A DNA stretch of 64,000 nt from Oxalobacter sp. (lineage in GTDB: Bacteria; Pseudomonadota; Gammaproteobacteria; Burkholderiales; Burkholderiaceae_D), in contig QZKY01000003.1 of NCBI GenBank assembly GCA_003605115.1, positions 1 through 64,000 of the forward strand. The letters are read 5' to 3'. Positions 1 through 9,075 of the stretch are shown here, piece by piece. The notes below the pieces were generated by a model. The model had not been told where the DNA came from and did no database searches. It saw only the letters and a list, made by a program, of their open reading frames with translations. Position 1 is the stretch's first letter. Every line of letters begins with the position of its first letter. The translations under genes and the position numbers were made by a program.

Positions 1-3000
1 GCTGTCCTGGCCTGCGCCAGCGGCATTGATGTGGATGTCGTTGCTGGCAACCACTCTGGATTCGCTGGCGGTATTGCTCGTTTCTTTGCTGCTGCTTTCT
101 GATTTGTTGCTGCCAAGGCTCACCCCAACCTTAATGCCAACCTGTCCTGAAAAAGCTTGCGTGACTGCTGCCGCAGCACTTTGCGCTGACATGGCGGCAT
201 TGGCGGCAGCCAGCGCTTTCATCCGCGGATTACCGGTGTTATCGGATGCCTCTTTCATGGCTTTGATGCTTTTGAGCGCTTCGAGGATGGGTACGCTGAT
301 CGTGCCGCCCATGGATATCTTGCTGTATTTGCTGTGCTGGGTGCTTTCCCCTGTTTCTTCACCCGCGACAATTTCAATATTTTTGGCTGCAATGTCTATA
401 TTGCCCTGGCCAGCATTGCCAGCTTGCGCGATGACATCGCTGGCAGTTTGCTTGTATTGATCGCCCGCATGAAGATTGACGTTGCCATCGCCTTCTGTGC
501 CAAGACTGGCAATTTGGCTGCGCACTTGCGTCGTGGTTGTCTTGGCACCGTCATTGTTTTGCTTCACAACGCCAACCGCCGGTTGCCACCATTTGCCGAC
601 AAAGCCACTGGTTTTGCTCTTACTCATGCTTTGTTGCGCAATCGTTTCTTCTGCGCTTTCAATACTGAGATTACGCCCTGCTGTGATGTTGATGTCTGCA
701 TCGGCCACCACCGTACTGCCTTTGATGGTGGTATCGCGGTTGCTAACAATATCAACGCTGTTACCTGATACGCTGCTGCCTGTGACAACCGTTTGCACTA
801 CGGAAGCGTTTTTAACGGTGTTTTTTTGTGTCATCAATATCGGTGCCCAACTTAATATCGTTGGATCCCCTGTCAGCAACCCGTAACTCGTCATCACTTT
901 ACCTACTTTCTGTATAGCCCCTCTCGTAGATTTCTTGACCTCTTTAAAGTTGCTGCGACTTATTACTCCCTCGACAGATTGAATGGTGATGTCATTCCCT
1001 GCATACAATTTTGCTTCCTGTTCGGCCACGATGTTGCTGGCTGCGAGCGCAATGTCATTTCCTGCCGTTACGGAAACTGACTGTCCGCTCAGCGTGGTTC
1101 CCACTACGGCTGACTCGTCGTAAGTATCCCGCGTGGTTGTCGTACTTTTTTTAACAGCATTTTTACTCTTATACTTGTGCGCCTCATCTACACTTTGTTG
1201 CGTTTCTCCCACTGCCAAATATACGTCATTACCCGCACTAACATTCACCGCACCTGATTCAGAAGTAACATTGGCTGCCTTGGCATTCACGTTCTGACCA
1301 GACTGCAGCGTAATATCGCCTTGAGTTTGTATCGTGCTGCCCACTTCGGTACTGCTGCCATCCTTGCGGTAATTCTTGCCGCCGCCGATGGTGTTGTTGT
1401 AGGTTTCGGTGACTGTGCCCAGATTTACGTTGTTGCCCGCCACAATCGTCGTGCTACCCGTCGTCATGCCGTCGCCAATATGCTGGGGTTGAACCTTGTT
1501 GACCAGCGCCGCTGCAAGCAGGTTGATGTCATTTCCTGCGGAAGCCACCAGCGTGCCTTCTCCGCCGGTCACATACAACCCTGCCACGCGATTGATGGTG
1601 GTGCGGCTGCCGCTTTCATTCGTTTGCGTGCTGGTCGTAGAGTTGATGTTGATGTTGCGTCCGGCATTCAGGTACATGGCATTGCTTGCCGTGATCTGGC
1701 CGCCTTCGTTATCGATATCGTTTTGAGCGACAACGGCAAGCGTCTTGCCGGATATCTGTCCACCCATGTTCTGGATGTTATCGGCCGTCAACGCAACGAT
1801 GTTGCGTCCGGCTATCGTCCCCTGATTGCCTAAATCGCCGCTGACATTGAGGTTGACGTTGTCGCCTGCGATCAGTGCGCCGGAAGGGTGCAGGTCGCCT
1901 TCTTTCGCTTGCACATAAAGTTGCGGCACCAGCGCTTTGACGATGGTGCCATCCGACTGTTTTACGTCTTTCTCAACCAGCCAGATAATATCGCTGGTCA
2001 GGGCAGCGACTTGCGCTGCCGTCAGTGCTACGCCAACCGTGAGTTGCTGCGCTTGCGCAAAGGTCGCGCCATTGTCCATAAGCGCCATGTATTGCGATTC
2101 GTTATCCGCATAACCTTCCAGAAAGCGGCGTCCTGTGAGTTGCGCTACCTGCTCTTGAACCAATCTTTGTTCATAGAGTCCATCACCCACGCGCTTTTGT
2201 GTTGTGGCGGGATCAGCCGCCATCGCGCCTAACATGTAATCGGAACTGAGCCAGGTGCGGTAATTCACATATTCAGGTCGCGCCTCACTTTCAGGAACCG
2301 ATGGAAGCGCTGCAAAAGCAAAGCCCGGAAAGGGTGTAGGCTGTGCTGCATACTCAGGGGCAGTCGTATCCAGCTTTTGAGCCACATCAAGATTGAGGGT
2401 TTCAACCGTCGACGCGGGTGCATAACCGTAACTTCTGCTGCGCGTGTCATCGGAACTCCACGTATGCGTTTTCCGGTAAAAATTCGTGTAAGTGCCGTCG
2501 TCCCTCACCGTGCGCGCGCCCGTCGCGGCTACATTGTTGAATGACCCCGCCGTGATATCAACCGTACCACCCGCCATCATGACGCTTTTATCATTCAAGA
2601 CGTTACCTGCGGCGATAATCATATCCCCACCGGCAATCATTTGTCCTGGATCGGAAGTGACCACCTGTGATTCCGTTGTGGTGCGATAGTAATTGTAACG
2701 ATTCCAGTTATCTGAGTTGCCCGTCGGCGTGGCCAGACAAACGACCTTGCCACGGTTGTAGTTGTATACACCTTCAGTGCCTGCCAAATAACGATAGGGT
2801 GAACCGGTGGTCTGGTATTCGACGATATATTCTTTACCGATCTCAACGTCGTCTTGCTTTGAAAAATGCTCGTTCGTGTTGTTGATCTGCTGCGCGGCAA
2901 TCGCCAGCACGCCACCGGCTTCCATCGTGGCGCTGTTATTGTTGATGGTATTCGCCTGTCCCATCGCTTTGAAGTTGGCGTCCAGCCCACCGCCGATCAC

Positions 3001-4233
3001 CATGTCTCCATCGCTGTAAATCAGCCCATGGTCAGTATTGTTGATGGTTTCTGCGCCAATATCGAGACGGTTAAAGGCTGCGATAACGGGTACATCATTG
3101 CCATCCCGTTGATTGTTGAGCGTTTTGGCTGCCAGCGAAATGTTGTTGCCGTTAATGCGACCGCTGCCGGTATTGTCGAGGCTATCGCTTGTTATCAGGG
3201 TGACGTCGCCTTGCCCATAAATGGTTCCAGTATTTTCTATCTTGCCGTCTGCCGTCACCATGACGTTGCCGACACTTGCGCCGATCTCACCCGCATTGCG
3301 CACCCCCACGCCAGCTTCATTACCGACCAACGAAATTTTGCCGGCATACATGCCGCCCAAGTTGGCCACATCAATTGCAACGACAGGCGCAGCGCCTATG
3401 CCAACAATGGGCGTTGCCGTGGTGTTGTCTGCGTTAACTTGGTTTGCCCCGGCCGTTACCCTCAAATCATTTGCCCAGACACCGGCATTGATGGAAACCG
3501 CGCGCGCAATGACATCTGTATAGTCCGTCTGACTGGCGTCCATGCCAGCACCGCTAATGATTATCGTGCCGCGTTCAACACGATAGCCTTCAAGATTACC
3601 GCCGTTCATGATCGGCGTACCCGTCGTCAGGGTGGCACGGTTGGCGTTGATAAAGCCGCAGCCATCGCATGAAATCCCTGCGGGGTTGGCGATCACGACT
3701 TGCGCTCTTGAGCCTGCTACTTCGACATAGCCATTCAAATAGCTGGGATTGCTGGAGTTGACTTCATTGAGAATCACTTTTGCCGTGCCGCCCGCAAGAT
3801 AGGGGTTGCCTTGGACGTAACCGCCAAATTGCGTTTGAACATTGGTACGACTGTTGTTCAGTATGGCGCCTTGCTTTTGTACATCGAACTGGCTATAGGT
3901 GTTGCGCGAGACTCCTGCTGTGCTCGGGGTTTGGATATTCACCAACGGCACGCTGTTGGCTGCATTCAAGACCACAGGTCGCTGATTGGCTGGCACACCG
4001 GGATCGGCCACAATCTGGGCAAAACTGGTTGCCGGTAGCATAAGCGCACCCAACATAGCCCAAATGGTGAACGTCACTGCGCGCACGGTCGCGAAAACTG
4101 TGGATGGTGACGAGAGTGCCGGTTGATCCACAGTTTGACCTGCTGCTTTCCTTTGGCTAGCGACTTTCTCGGACACAACCATCAACATGCCACGTGCTTT
4201 ATTAAATATGACGCGATAACAATGCTTGTTCAT
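1..4233 (-). CDS. Filamentous haemagglutinin / CdiA-type TpsA exoprotein (C-terminus beyond window)
   Basis: A large exoprotein of the two-partner secretion family; the frame is open from the ATG at 4233 to base 1, at least 1411 codons, with no stop at the edge. Residues 1-25 (MNKHCYRVIFNKARG...) form an extended signal peptide region (ESPR), followed by a hydrophobic stretch and a probable cleavage after FA at residue 72. The TPS secretion domain follows, with NPYL and the ANPAGISCDGCGF segment typical of FhaB. Around 2160-2290 is the conserved YRTWLSSDYML...KRVGDGLYEQ segment, and the rest is glycine/asparagine/valine-rich beta-helix repeats (AGNDI, AGRNLSI). Family members are exported by the cognate TpsB and act in adhesion or contact-dependent inhibition. 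The tpsB gene lies 56 bp upstream. The C-terminal part that would tell adhesin from CdiA toxin is not in the window. Confidence 0.93.
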   Translation of the reverse strand, partial: MNKHCYRVIFNKARGMLMVVSEKVASQRKAAGQTVDQPALSSPSTVFATVRAVTFTIWAMLGALMLPATSFAQIVADPGVPANQRPVVLNAANSVPLVNIQTPSTAGVSRNTYSQFDVQKQGAILNNSRTNVQTQFGGYVQGNPYLAGGTAKVILNEVNSSNPSYLNGYVEVAGSRAQVVIANPAGISCDGCGFINANRATLTTGTPIMNGGNLEGYRVERGTIIISGAGMDASQTDYTDVIARAVSINAGVWANDLRVTAGANQVNADNTTATPIVGIGAAPVVAIDVANLGGMYAGKISLVGNEAGVGVRNAGEIGASVGNVMVTADGKIENTGTIYGQGDVTLITSDSLDNTGSGRINGNNISLAAKTLNNQRDGNDVPVIAAFNRLDIGAETINNTDHGLIYSDGDMVIGGGLDANFKAMGQANTINNNSATMEAGGVLAIAAQQINNTNEHFSKQDDVEIGKEYIVEYQTTGSPYRYLAGTEGVYNYNRGKVVCLATPTGNSDNWNRYNYYRTTTESQVVTSDPGQMIAGGDMIIAAGNVLNDKSVMMAGGTVDITAGSFNNVAATGARTVRDDGTYTNFYRKTHTWSSDDTRSRSYGYAPASTVETLNLDVAQKLDTTAPEYAAQPTPFPGFAFAALPSVPESEARPEYVNYRTWLSSDYMLGAMAADPATTQKRVGDGLYEQRLVQEQVAQLTGRRFLEGYADNESQYMALMDNGATFAQAQQLTVGVALTAAQVAALTSDIIWLVEKDVKQSDGTIVKALVPQLYVQAKEGDLHPSGALIAGDNVNLNVSGDLGNQGTIAGRNIVALTADNIQNMGGQISGKTLAVVAQNDIDNEGGQITASNAMYLNAGRNININSTTSTQTNESGSRTTINRVAGLYVTGGEGTLVASAGNDINLLAAALVNKVQPQHIGDGMTTGSTTIVAGNNVNLGTVTETYNNTIGGGKNYRKDGSSTEVGSTIQTQGDITLQSGQNVNAKAANVTSESGAVNVSAGNDVYLAVGETQQSVDEAHKYKSKNAVKKSTTTTRDTYDESAVVGTTLSGQSVSVTAGNDIALAASNIVAEQEAKLYAGNDITIQSVEGVISRSNFKEVKKSTRGAIQKVGKVMTSYGLLTGDPTILSWAPILMTQKNTVKNASVVQTVVTGSSVSGNSVDIVSNRDTTIKGSTVVADADINITAGRNLSIESAEETIAQQSMSKSKTSGFVGKWWQPAVGVVKQNNDGAKTTTTQVRSQIASLGTEGDGNVNLHAGDQYKQTASDVIAQAGNAGQGNIDIAAKNIEIVAGEETGESTQHSKYSKISMGGTISVPILEALKSIKAMKEASDNTGNPRMKALAAANAAMSAQSAAAAVTQAFSGQVGIKVGVSLGSNKSESSSKETSNTASESRVVASNDIHINAAGAGQDS

Positions 4234-4289
4234 GCTGCGCTCCCTGACCTCTCTGTTTTCATATATTTGCTGCAATCGCCTGGTACTTT

Positions 4290-6068
4290 TCAATACGACC
4301 AAATCACATTGAACCCAACAACGCCACAATCAGTTTGAAATCCACTGGGTCTATGAATAGGGTGGCCAACAAAAGCGTCATAGTTCACGCCCTTGATGTT
4401 TCCCCGCAAACCGATGACCGCTCCTGTCAGCGATGTGCCCGCCAGATCATGTGCACTTAGACCACTAACCTTTCCGTGATCAACGCCCAGATAAAGTTCG
4501 TGTCCTGATGGATCGACCGTCCATCCCAAATCATTGCGGATCAACCAGCCACGATCTCCCATCAGCACCGACTCGCCATCAAACCCGCGCACGGTGTAAC
4601 GTCCGCCAATGGAGAAACGATCCTGCGGCACCAGTGGCGTGCGGTTCCATTGCTGTCGCCAGGATGCGTTGTAGCGGAATCGTTCTTTTCCGATAGCGAA
4701 CGGCACATTGAGTTGGGCGTCGGCGGTGATGATGGTAGGCCTGGAAGTGCCTTCTCCGAAATCTTCTTCTGGCGCGCGACGGGATCCCATGACACCTGTA
4801 CCGCGCTTGTAATTCAGGTTGGCATCCAGCGTGCTGGCACCGATGAACTCCTTGTGAGAAGCGCCGAATTCCCATCCCGCCATACGTCGGCGCTGGACTT
4901 CCACTTCCGTATCGTCGATGTAGTTTTGCGATTCGCGATACCAACCGCGAATAGAAAGAATGTCTTTGCGCACTGCATCGCGGTAAATCAATCGGGAAAG
5001 CTTGATGTCGCTGTTTTGGCTTTTGCCGCTGTAAATGTAGTTTTGCGAGGCACCGGCCACTTGCTGGTGGTAGTTGTTCTCACTCGTGGTCAAGCCGAGC
5101 AGCCAGTAACCGTAGGGAACGGAATAATGCACGGTATGACTACGCGTCCCGCGTTTTCCCGGATCACCGCCACCCAAATCATGGTTGTAGCTGACATAGA
5201 ATAAGTCGTTGAGGATCCACCAATGATCGTAGGAAACGGTTACTCCGCCCTGATATTTGCCAGTGGCCTTGGTGCCTGAATCGTCCGCCGACAAGGAAAT
5301 CCTGAACGGGAATCCTTGCTTCCACTTGATGACGACATCGCTTTCACCGGGCTTGGCGTTTTTTCCTTCGGCTGGGATGATCTGAATGTCTGCATCCGCT
5401 GTGGGGACGCGTTTGAAGTTTTCTAGCGCTTGTTCGATGTCGCGTAAATTGAGCAAATCGCCTGGCTGGGCTGGCATGGCATTTATCTGCGTTGCTCGTA
5501 TATCTGTTCCTTTTTCAAAACGGATATGACGAATGCGTCCGGGTATCAAGGTTAAGGTCAGTGTGCCCGTTTTTAAATCTTGTGGTGCGGCCAGCACGCG
5601 GGTGGTGACATACCCGCGCTGAATGATCGCATTTTGCATACGGCGCATAACTTGGTTGATGCCGCGCATGCCCAAACAACGCTTCAAAACCGGATCACTT
5701 TGCTGATCATCAGTCAAATTGGCGTATTCCAACGCCCATTGGAATTTTTCAACGGCATCGCCTGTTAATGCAATACGCTCTATCCTGAAACAAGGAGATT
5801 CATCAATAGGCAAACGATCCGTATCGCCTTTGGTTTGTGGGCGTTCAAGTCGAACATCGGGTGTTTTTTCTTGTTGCTGGCGCAGAATGCGTTCACGCTC
5901 TTGCTGACGCTGAAGTTCTTGTGCGGCAATTGTTGCGGAAGATTGGGCAAGGGCATTCGTGAACAGAGCGACGCCAAAACTCACTCCGACAAAATACCAA
6001 ATCAGCCCATTTTTGCTTGTGCGTCGTTTTGCGGCGCAGCGGAATTGACACAATATTCTTTTCAGCAT
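4290..6068 (-). CDS. TpsB outer-membrane transporter (ShlB/FhaC/HecB family)
   Basis: A 592-residue two-partner secretion transporter that would move the adjacent TpsA protein through the outer membrane. After the signal sequence (MLKRIL... to about ALAQ) comes a glutamine/arginine-rich helix, then a POTRA region with the usual cysteine pair (PCFRIERI and KRCLGMRG) and a C-terminal 16-strand barrel with the conserved VRGF motif of the L6 loop (GGRYTVRGFDGES) and a terminal VIWSY aromatic end. The start at 6068 is chosen because it puts the signal sequence at the N-terminus; the frame stays open upstream to a TTG at 6206, but that adds 46 unconvincing residues. It is the first gene of a tpsB-tpsA operon. 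Confidence 0.92.
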   Translation of the reverse strand: MLKRILCQFRCAAKRRTSKNGLIWYFVGVSFGVALFTNALAQSSATIAAQELQRQQERERILRQQQEKTPDVRLERPQTKGDTDRLPIDESPCFRIERIALTGDAVEKFQWALEYANLTDDQQSDPVLKRCLGMRGINQVMRRMQNAIIQRGYVTTRVLAAPQDLKTGTLTLTLIPGRIRHIRFEKGTDIRATQINAMPAQPGDLLNLRDIEQALENFKRVPTADADIQIIPAEGKNAKPGESDVVIKWKQGFPFRISLSADDSGTKATGKYQGGVTVSYDHWWILNDLFYVSYNHDLGGGDPGKRGTRSHTVHYSVPYGYWLLGLTTSENNYHQQVAGASQNYIYSGKSQNSDIKLSRLIYRDAVRKDILSIRGWYRESQNYIDDTEVEVQRRRMAGWEFGASHKEFIGASTLDANLNYKRGTGVMGSRRAPEEDFGEGTSRPTIITADAQLNVPFAIGKERFRYNASWRQQWNRTPLVPQDRFSIGGRYTVRGFDGESVLMGDRGWLIRNDLGWTVDPSGHELYLGVDHGKVSGLSAHDLAGTSLTGAVIGLRGNIKGVNYDAFVGHPIHRPSGFQTDCGVVGFNVIWSY

Positions 6069-6372
6069 TTGCCCCGCCCCGTAGCTTGTGCGTGCGGGGG
6101 AGGAAGAACCTGCCTTGCCTTCATCAACAACTCCAGACATGCTTTGGGGAACATTGCCCCAAACGTTTTTTGTTCCAAAAATCGAATGCCTTGAAAACAT
6201 TCGCAAACCAATGTCTGGCGATGCTAATGGATAAGTTTGATATTCCTCAATATCAGGTTAGTAACTCATTGATTGTCGCTTTGCATTTGTTGCATATCTG
6301 CTGCAATCATTTTCTGCATGGAAATAAATAAGATGTTTTTATTTCCATGGGTAAAGTCTTTCTGTATGGCAC
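6069..6372. other. Intergenic region upstream of tpsBA
   Basis: About 300 bases without a gene between the end of sbcB and tpsB, both on the minus strand. It should hold the tpsBA promoter. Two inverted repeats are visible: a perfect 12-bp one at 6317-6349 and an imperfect one at 6237-6255 (TTGATATT/AATATCA). I see no convincing sigma70 promoter pair or small gene. Confidence 0.6.
6317..6349. repeat. Perfect 12-bp AT-rich inverted repeat
   Basis: CATGGAAATAAA at 6317-6328 and its exact reverse complement at 6338-6349, separated by 9 bases. It lies 24 bp beyond the sbcB stop codon on that gene's strand. There is no following T-run on the minus strand, so it is either a weak sbcB terminator or an operator for tpsBA. 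Confidence 0.7.
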
Positions 6373-7812
6373 TTAAACGCACACGCCGGAAAACTGGCGC
6401 ACCCCTTTGCCATATTCCCGCAAGGCATCCAGCACAGCCTGTCCACGTGCGTCCGCAGTCTCACGCAAGCGTGTCACTTCCTGGCGCCAGCTTTCATAAT
6501 GCGTCAGCCGCTGCGCGCAATGTTCGCGCCACGTTTTCATTTCTTCAGCTGCCAGCGTTTCCGGAAAGTTTCTCGCGCGGTAGCGCAACAACAGTTCATC
6601 CAGCCTGCCATCTTCAAAACTGAATCGCGTTGTGGCCAACCCCTGCGGTGATAATGCGCGTGCGCGATTGAGTTGTCGGCGATCTGCGTTGCCGACAAAT
6701 CCGCCGTACAAGTCTTCATCAACATCCACGTCGTCCTCTTGCGCTTGTCGATAGACCTCACGCCAGACACGCGTCATTTTTTGGGTCAGCGCAGTGGAGT
6801 CGGTCGCTTGCCTGGCGTGATGGAATGCGCTTTCCATATCGATGCCCCATTTTTTTGCCATATCCGGTGAGAGCGTACGCAAATCCTTGATCACGATGGG
6901 CGAGCGATTGAGGTGAATGGTTTTGATGGGTAGCCGATCCACGCCCTCTGGCAAATCATCGGCTTTGGTAAACATCCGTGCGCGAATGGTTTCAGCATCC
7001 AGCGAGAGGAGTTGCGACGGGTCGTCGGACAAATCCCAGGCAATGATTTCATTTTTGTTTGTCGGGTGTTGCGCAAGCGGCAGCATCAATGCCATGCAAC
7101 CGCGTTCCGGCGAATACATGCCTGAGATATGCAGAAAGGGCTGCCGCTTCGCGGGATCCATTTGCAAACCGATTTCATCTGCGACGCGATCTTTTTGTCG
7201 TAACCCAAAACAAAAATCAAACAGTCTCGGTTGCTTCTGGCGAATCAGGCGCGCCAAGTCCAAGGTGGCGCGCACATCGGACAAGGCGTCATGCGCGGCA
7301 TCATGTTGCAAGCCGTTGGCCTTAGCCAAATCTTCCAAACGGAAGCTGATGCGTCCATCGCCATTTTTTGGCCAAACAATGCCGTCCGGACGCAGTGCAT
7401 ACGCGGCGCGCGCAACGTCCAGCACATCCCAGCGCCCGCAATTGTTTTGCCATTCACGGGCGTAAGGATCAATCAAATTGCGCCAGAACAAGAAACGCGT
7501 GACTTCATCATCAAAGCGAATGGAGTTGTACCCGACGCCAATGGTATTGGGTTGCGAAAAGGCACGTTCGATTTCCGCAGCAAAGCGATATTCCGGCAAA
7601 CCTTTTTCCAGACATTCCTGCGGGGTGATGCCCGTGATTAAACATGCCTGCGGTTCGGGAAGTGTGTCTGGCGTCGGCTTGCAGTACAACACCAAGGGTT
7701 CGCCGATCTCGTTCAAATCAGCATCGGTGCGTATGGCGGCAAATTGCGCGGGACGGTCGCGACGCGGATTTGCGCCAAAGGTTTCGTAATCGTGCCAGAG
7801 AAAGGTATGCAT
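6373..7812 (-). CDS. sbcB: Exodeoxyribonuclease I
   Basis: A 479-residue 3'-to-5' single-strand DNA exonuclease used in recombination and mismatch repair. The DEDD nuclease motifs are present: HDYETFG at residues 8-14 (catalytic Asp and Glu), GYNSIRFDDEV near residue 98, and HDALSDVRATLDLARL near residue 175. The SH3-like and helical C-terminal extension of exonuclease I follows (GIDMESAFHHARQA; RARNFPETL). Length matches the E. coli enzyme (475). The start is an ATG preceding MHTFLWHDYET. It stands alone, 38 bp downstream of the HDOD gene on the same strand. Confidence 0.96.
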   Translation of the reverse strand: MHTFLWHDYETFGANPRRDRPAQFAAIRTDADLNEIGEPLVLYCKPTPDTLPEPQACLITGITPQECLEKGLPEYRFAAEIERAFSQPNTIGVGYNSIRFDDEVTRFLFWRNLIDPYAREWQNNCGRWDVLDVARAAYALRPDGIVWPKNGDGRISFRLEDLAKANGLQHDAAHDALSDVRATLDLARLIRQKQPRLFDFCFGLRQKDRVADEIGLQMDPAKRQPFLHISGMYSPERGCMALMLPLAQHPTNKNEIIAWDLSDDPSQLLSLDAETIRARMFTKADDLPEGVDRLPIKTIHLNRSPIVIKDLRTLSPDMAKKWGIDMESAFHHARQATDSTALTQKMTRVWREVYRQAQEDDVDVDEDLYGGFVGNADRRQLNRARALSPQGLATTRFSFEDGRLDELLLRYRARNFPETLAAEEMKTWREHCAQRLTHYESWRQEVTRLRETADARGQAVLDALREYGKGVRQFSGVCV

Positions 7813-7850
7813 AGCCCTGCCATCATACCTTATAGATGCAACAAGAAAAA

Positions 7851-8690
7851 CTATGCGGCCAACCCCACGCGCGCAGCTTCAAAGCGGAGTTCGATTTCCC
7901 GGAAAAGGCGTTTGGCGGTCTCCCGATCCAGCTTGAGCGCATTCCACACCGTCATCGACACGGGCGGAACGAGATCATTGGGATCGTGGGTAAAATCCAG
8001 GCCGTGCGCAATGGCGTCTGAAACGTGTACCACCGCAGCCACCAGATCGCCTGCCCCTATATCTGGTTCGTGATGTCTGGCAATCGCATTTTGCATGCCT
8101 TGCGAAAAATTCCAGTGCGCCCCCAGCATCTGCCCCACGGCGGGATGGTCCGTTTCAAGCACTGCGCGTTCGGCTTCCAGCAAATAGCAGTCATGCTCCG
8201 CCTTGTACGCGAGCGCACACTCGTATTGTTTCGTGAAGCGTGTTACCAACACGAGCCTGCCGATGTCGTGCAATAGCCCCGCCGTATAAGCGTAATCCTG
8301 ATTCAGTTGAAGGTTGCGCGCAATCGCCTTGGCGGATACGGCAGCGGCCACGGAATGATGCCAAAACACGTTAAAGTCAAATCCCTTGCATTGCACTTCG
8401 GGAAAACTGAACTGGAGCATCGTGGTCATGATCAGGTTGCGTACGCCTGAAATGCCGATCAGGTTGATGGCTTGTTGAATCGTGGTGACTTTGGTTTGCG
8501 TTCGATAAAAAGACGAATTTGCATAACGCAAAATTTTGGCAGTGAGCGCCTGATCAAGAAGAATTTTTCGGGTCAGCTGATTGAGGTTGACGCTTTCCTG
8601 ATCAACGCTCTCCAACACCTCCATGACGACCGCAGGCATCGAGGGAAGGCATTGAATGTTGCTGACGACCTCATCTACCGATATCTTCAT
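7851..8690 (-). CDS. HDOD-domain signalling protein
   Basis: A 279-residue protein made almost entirely of one HDOD domain, a catalytically degenerate relative of HD phosphohydrolases found in bacterial stress and motility signalling. Visible marks are LPSMPAVVMEVLESVD near the N-terminus, DQALTAKILRYANSSFY, the NLIGISGVRNLIM helix, HHSVAAAVSAKAIA, and an HD pair in AGLLHDIGRLVLV. ATG at 8690 follows a GGAGGGG ribosome-binding site and overlaps the upstream small gene by 20 bp, so the two are translated together. Its position beside a GGDEF protein suggests a shared signalling role; the exact output is unknown. Confidence 0.9.
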   Translation of the reverse strand: MKISVDEVVSNIQCLPSMPAVVMEVLESVDQESVNLNQLTRKILLDQALTAKILRYANSSFYRTQTKVTTIQQAINLIGISGVRNLIMTTMLQFSFPEVQCKGFDFNVFWHHSVAAAVSAKAIARNLQLNQDYAYTAGLLHDIGRLVLVTRFTKQYECALAYKAEHDCYLLEAERAVLETDHPAVGQMLGAHWNFSQGMQNAIARHHEPDIGAGDLVAAVVHVSDAIAHGLDFTHDPNDLVPPVSMTVWNALKLDRETAKRLFREIELRFEAARVGLAA

Positions 8691-9018
8691 CGTCCCCTCC
8701 CTGTCGAAAATCCTTCAAACATGACAGCAGCACTTCATTGGCATGTTCCTCTTCGTTGCCGTAATTGTGTTTTCTGAATAGCCGATTCAACCTGTCCAGC
8801 CGCGCCTGTGTTTCTGCGGCTTTTTCTTCTGCCGTCAATGCCTCGGCTTTAACGGGAATCATGTCGATATCGTAGCGACGCAGGGATTCCAGCAACTTGT
8901 CATTCAACACGGTCTCTGCGGACAACAAAATCTTGCCATGACGATCCAGCAAATTATCGGACAACACCATCCCCGGCACAGCATCGTGGATCGGTACCAG
9001 TTTGTAATTGCGGATCAT
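8671..9018 (-). CDS. Small conserved protein coupled to the HDOD gene
   Basis: A 115-residue protein with the pattern LVPIHDAVPGMVLSDNLLD-RHGKILLSAETVL, which resembles the N-terminal segment that precedes HD-GYP/HDOD domains in some signalling proteins (pGMvla..l....G.lLl). Here it is a separate gene overlapping the HDOD gene by 20 bp. The C-terminal half is charged and helical, with no membrane segment or known catalytic motif. Start is an ATG with an AAGGAGAA ribosome-binding site. Function unknown; likely a partner of the HDOD protein. Confidence 0.82.
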   Translation of the reverse strand: MIRNYKLVPIHDAVPGMVLSDNLLDRHGKILLSAETVLNDKLLESLRRYDIDMIPVKAEALTAEEKAAETQARLDRLNRLFRKHNYGNEEEHANEVLLSCLKDFRQGGDDEDIGR

Positions 9019-9075
9019 CCTGTTCTCCTTAAATAGAGAAGGGTGGCGCTCAGCGATATTGCAAGCATCACTGTT

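Noticed and set aside
2866-3672. Plus-strand open frame of 268 codons in the TpsA region
   Set aside because: The minus-strand frame is open without a stop from 4233 to 1 and carries ESPR, TPS and repeat motifs; the plus frame mirrors it.
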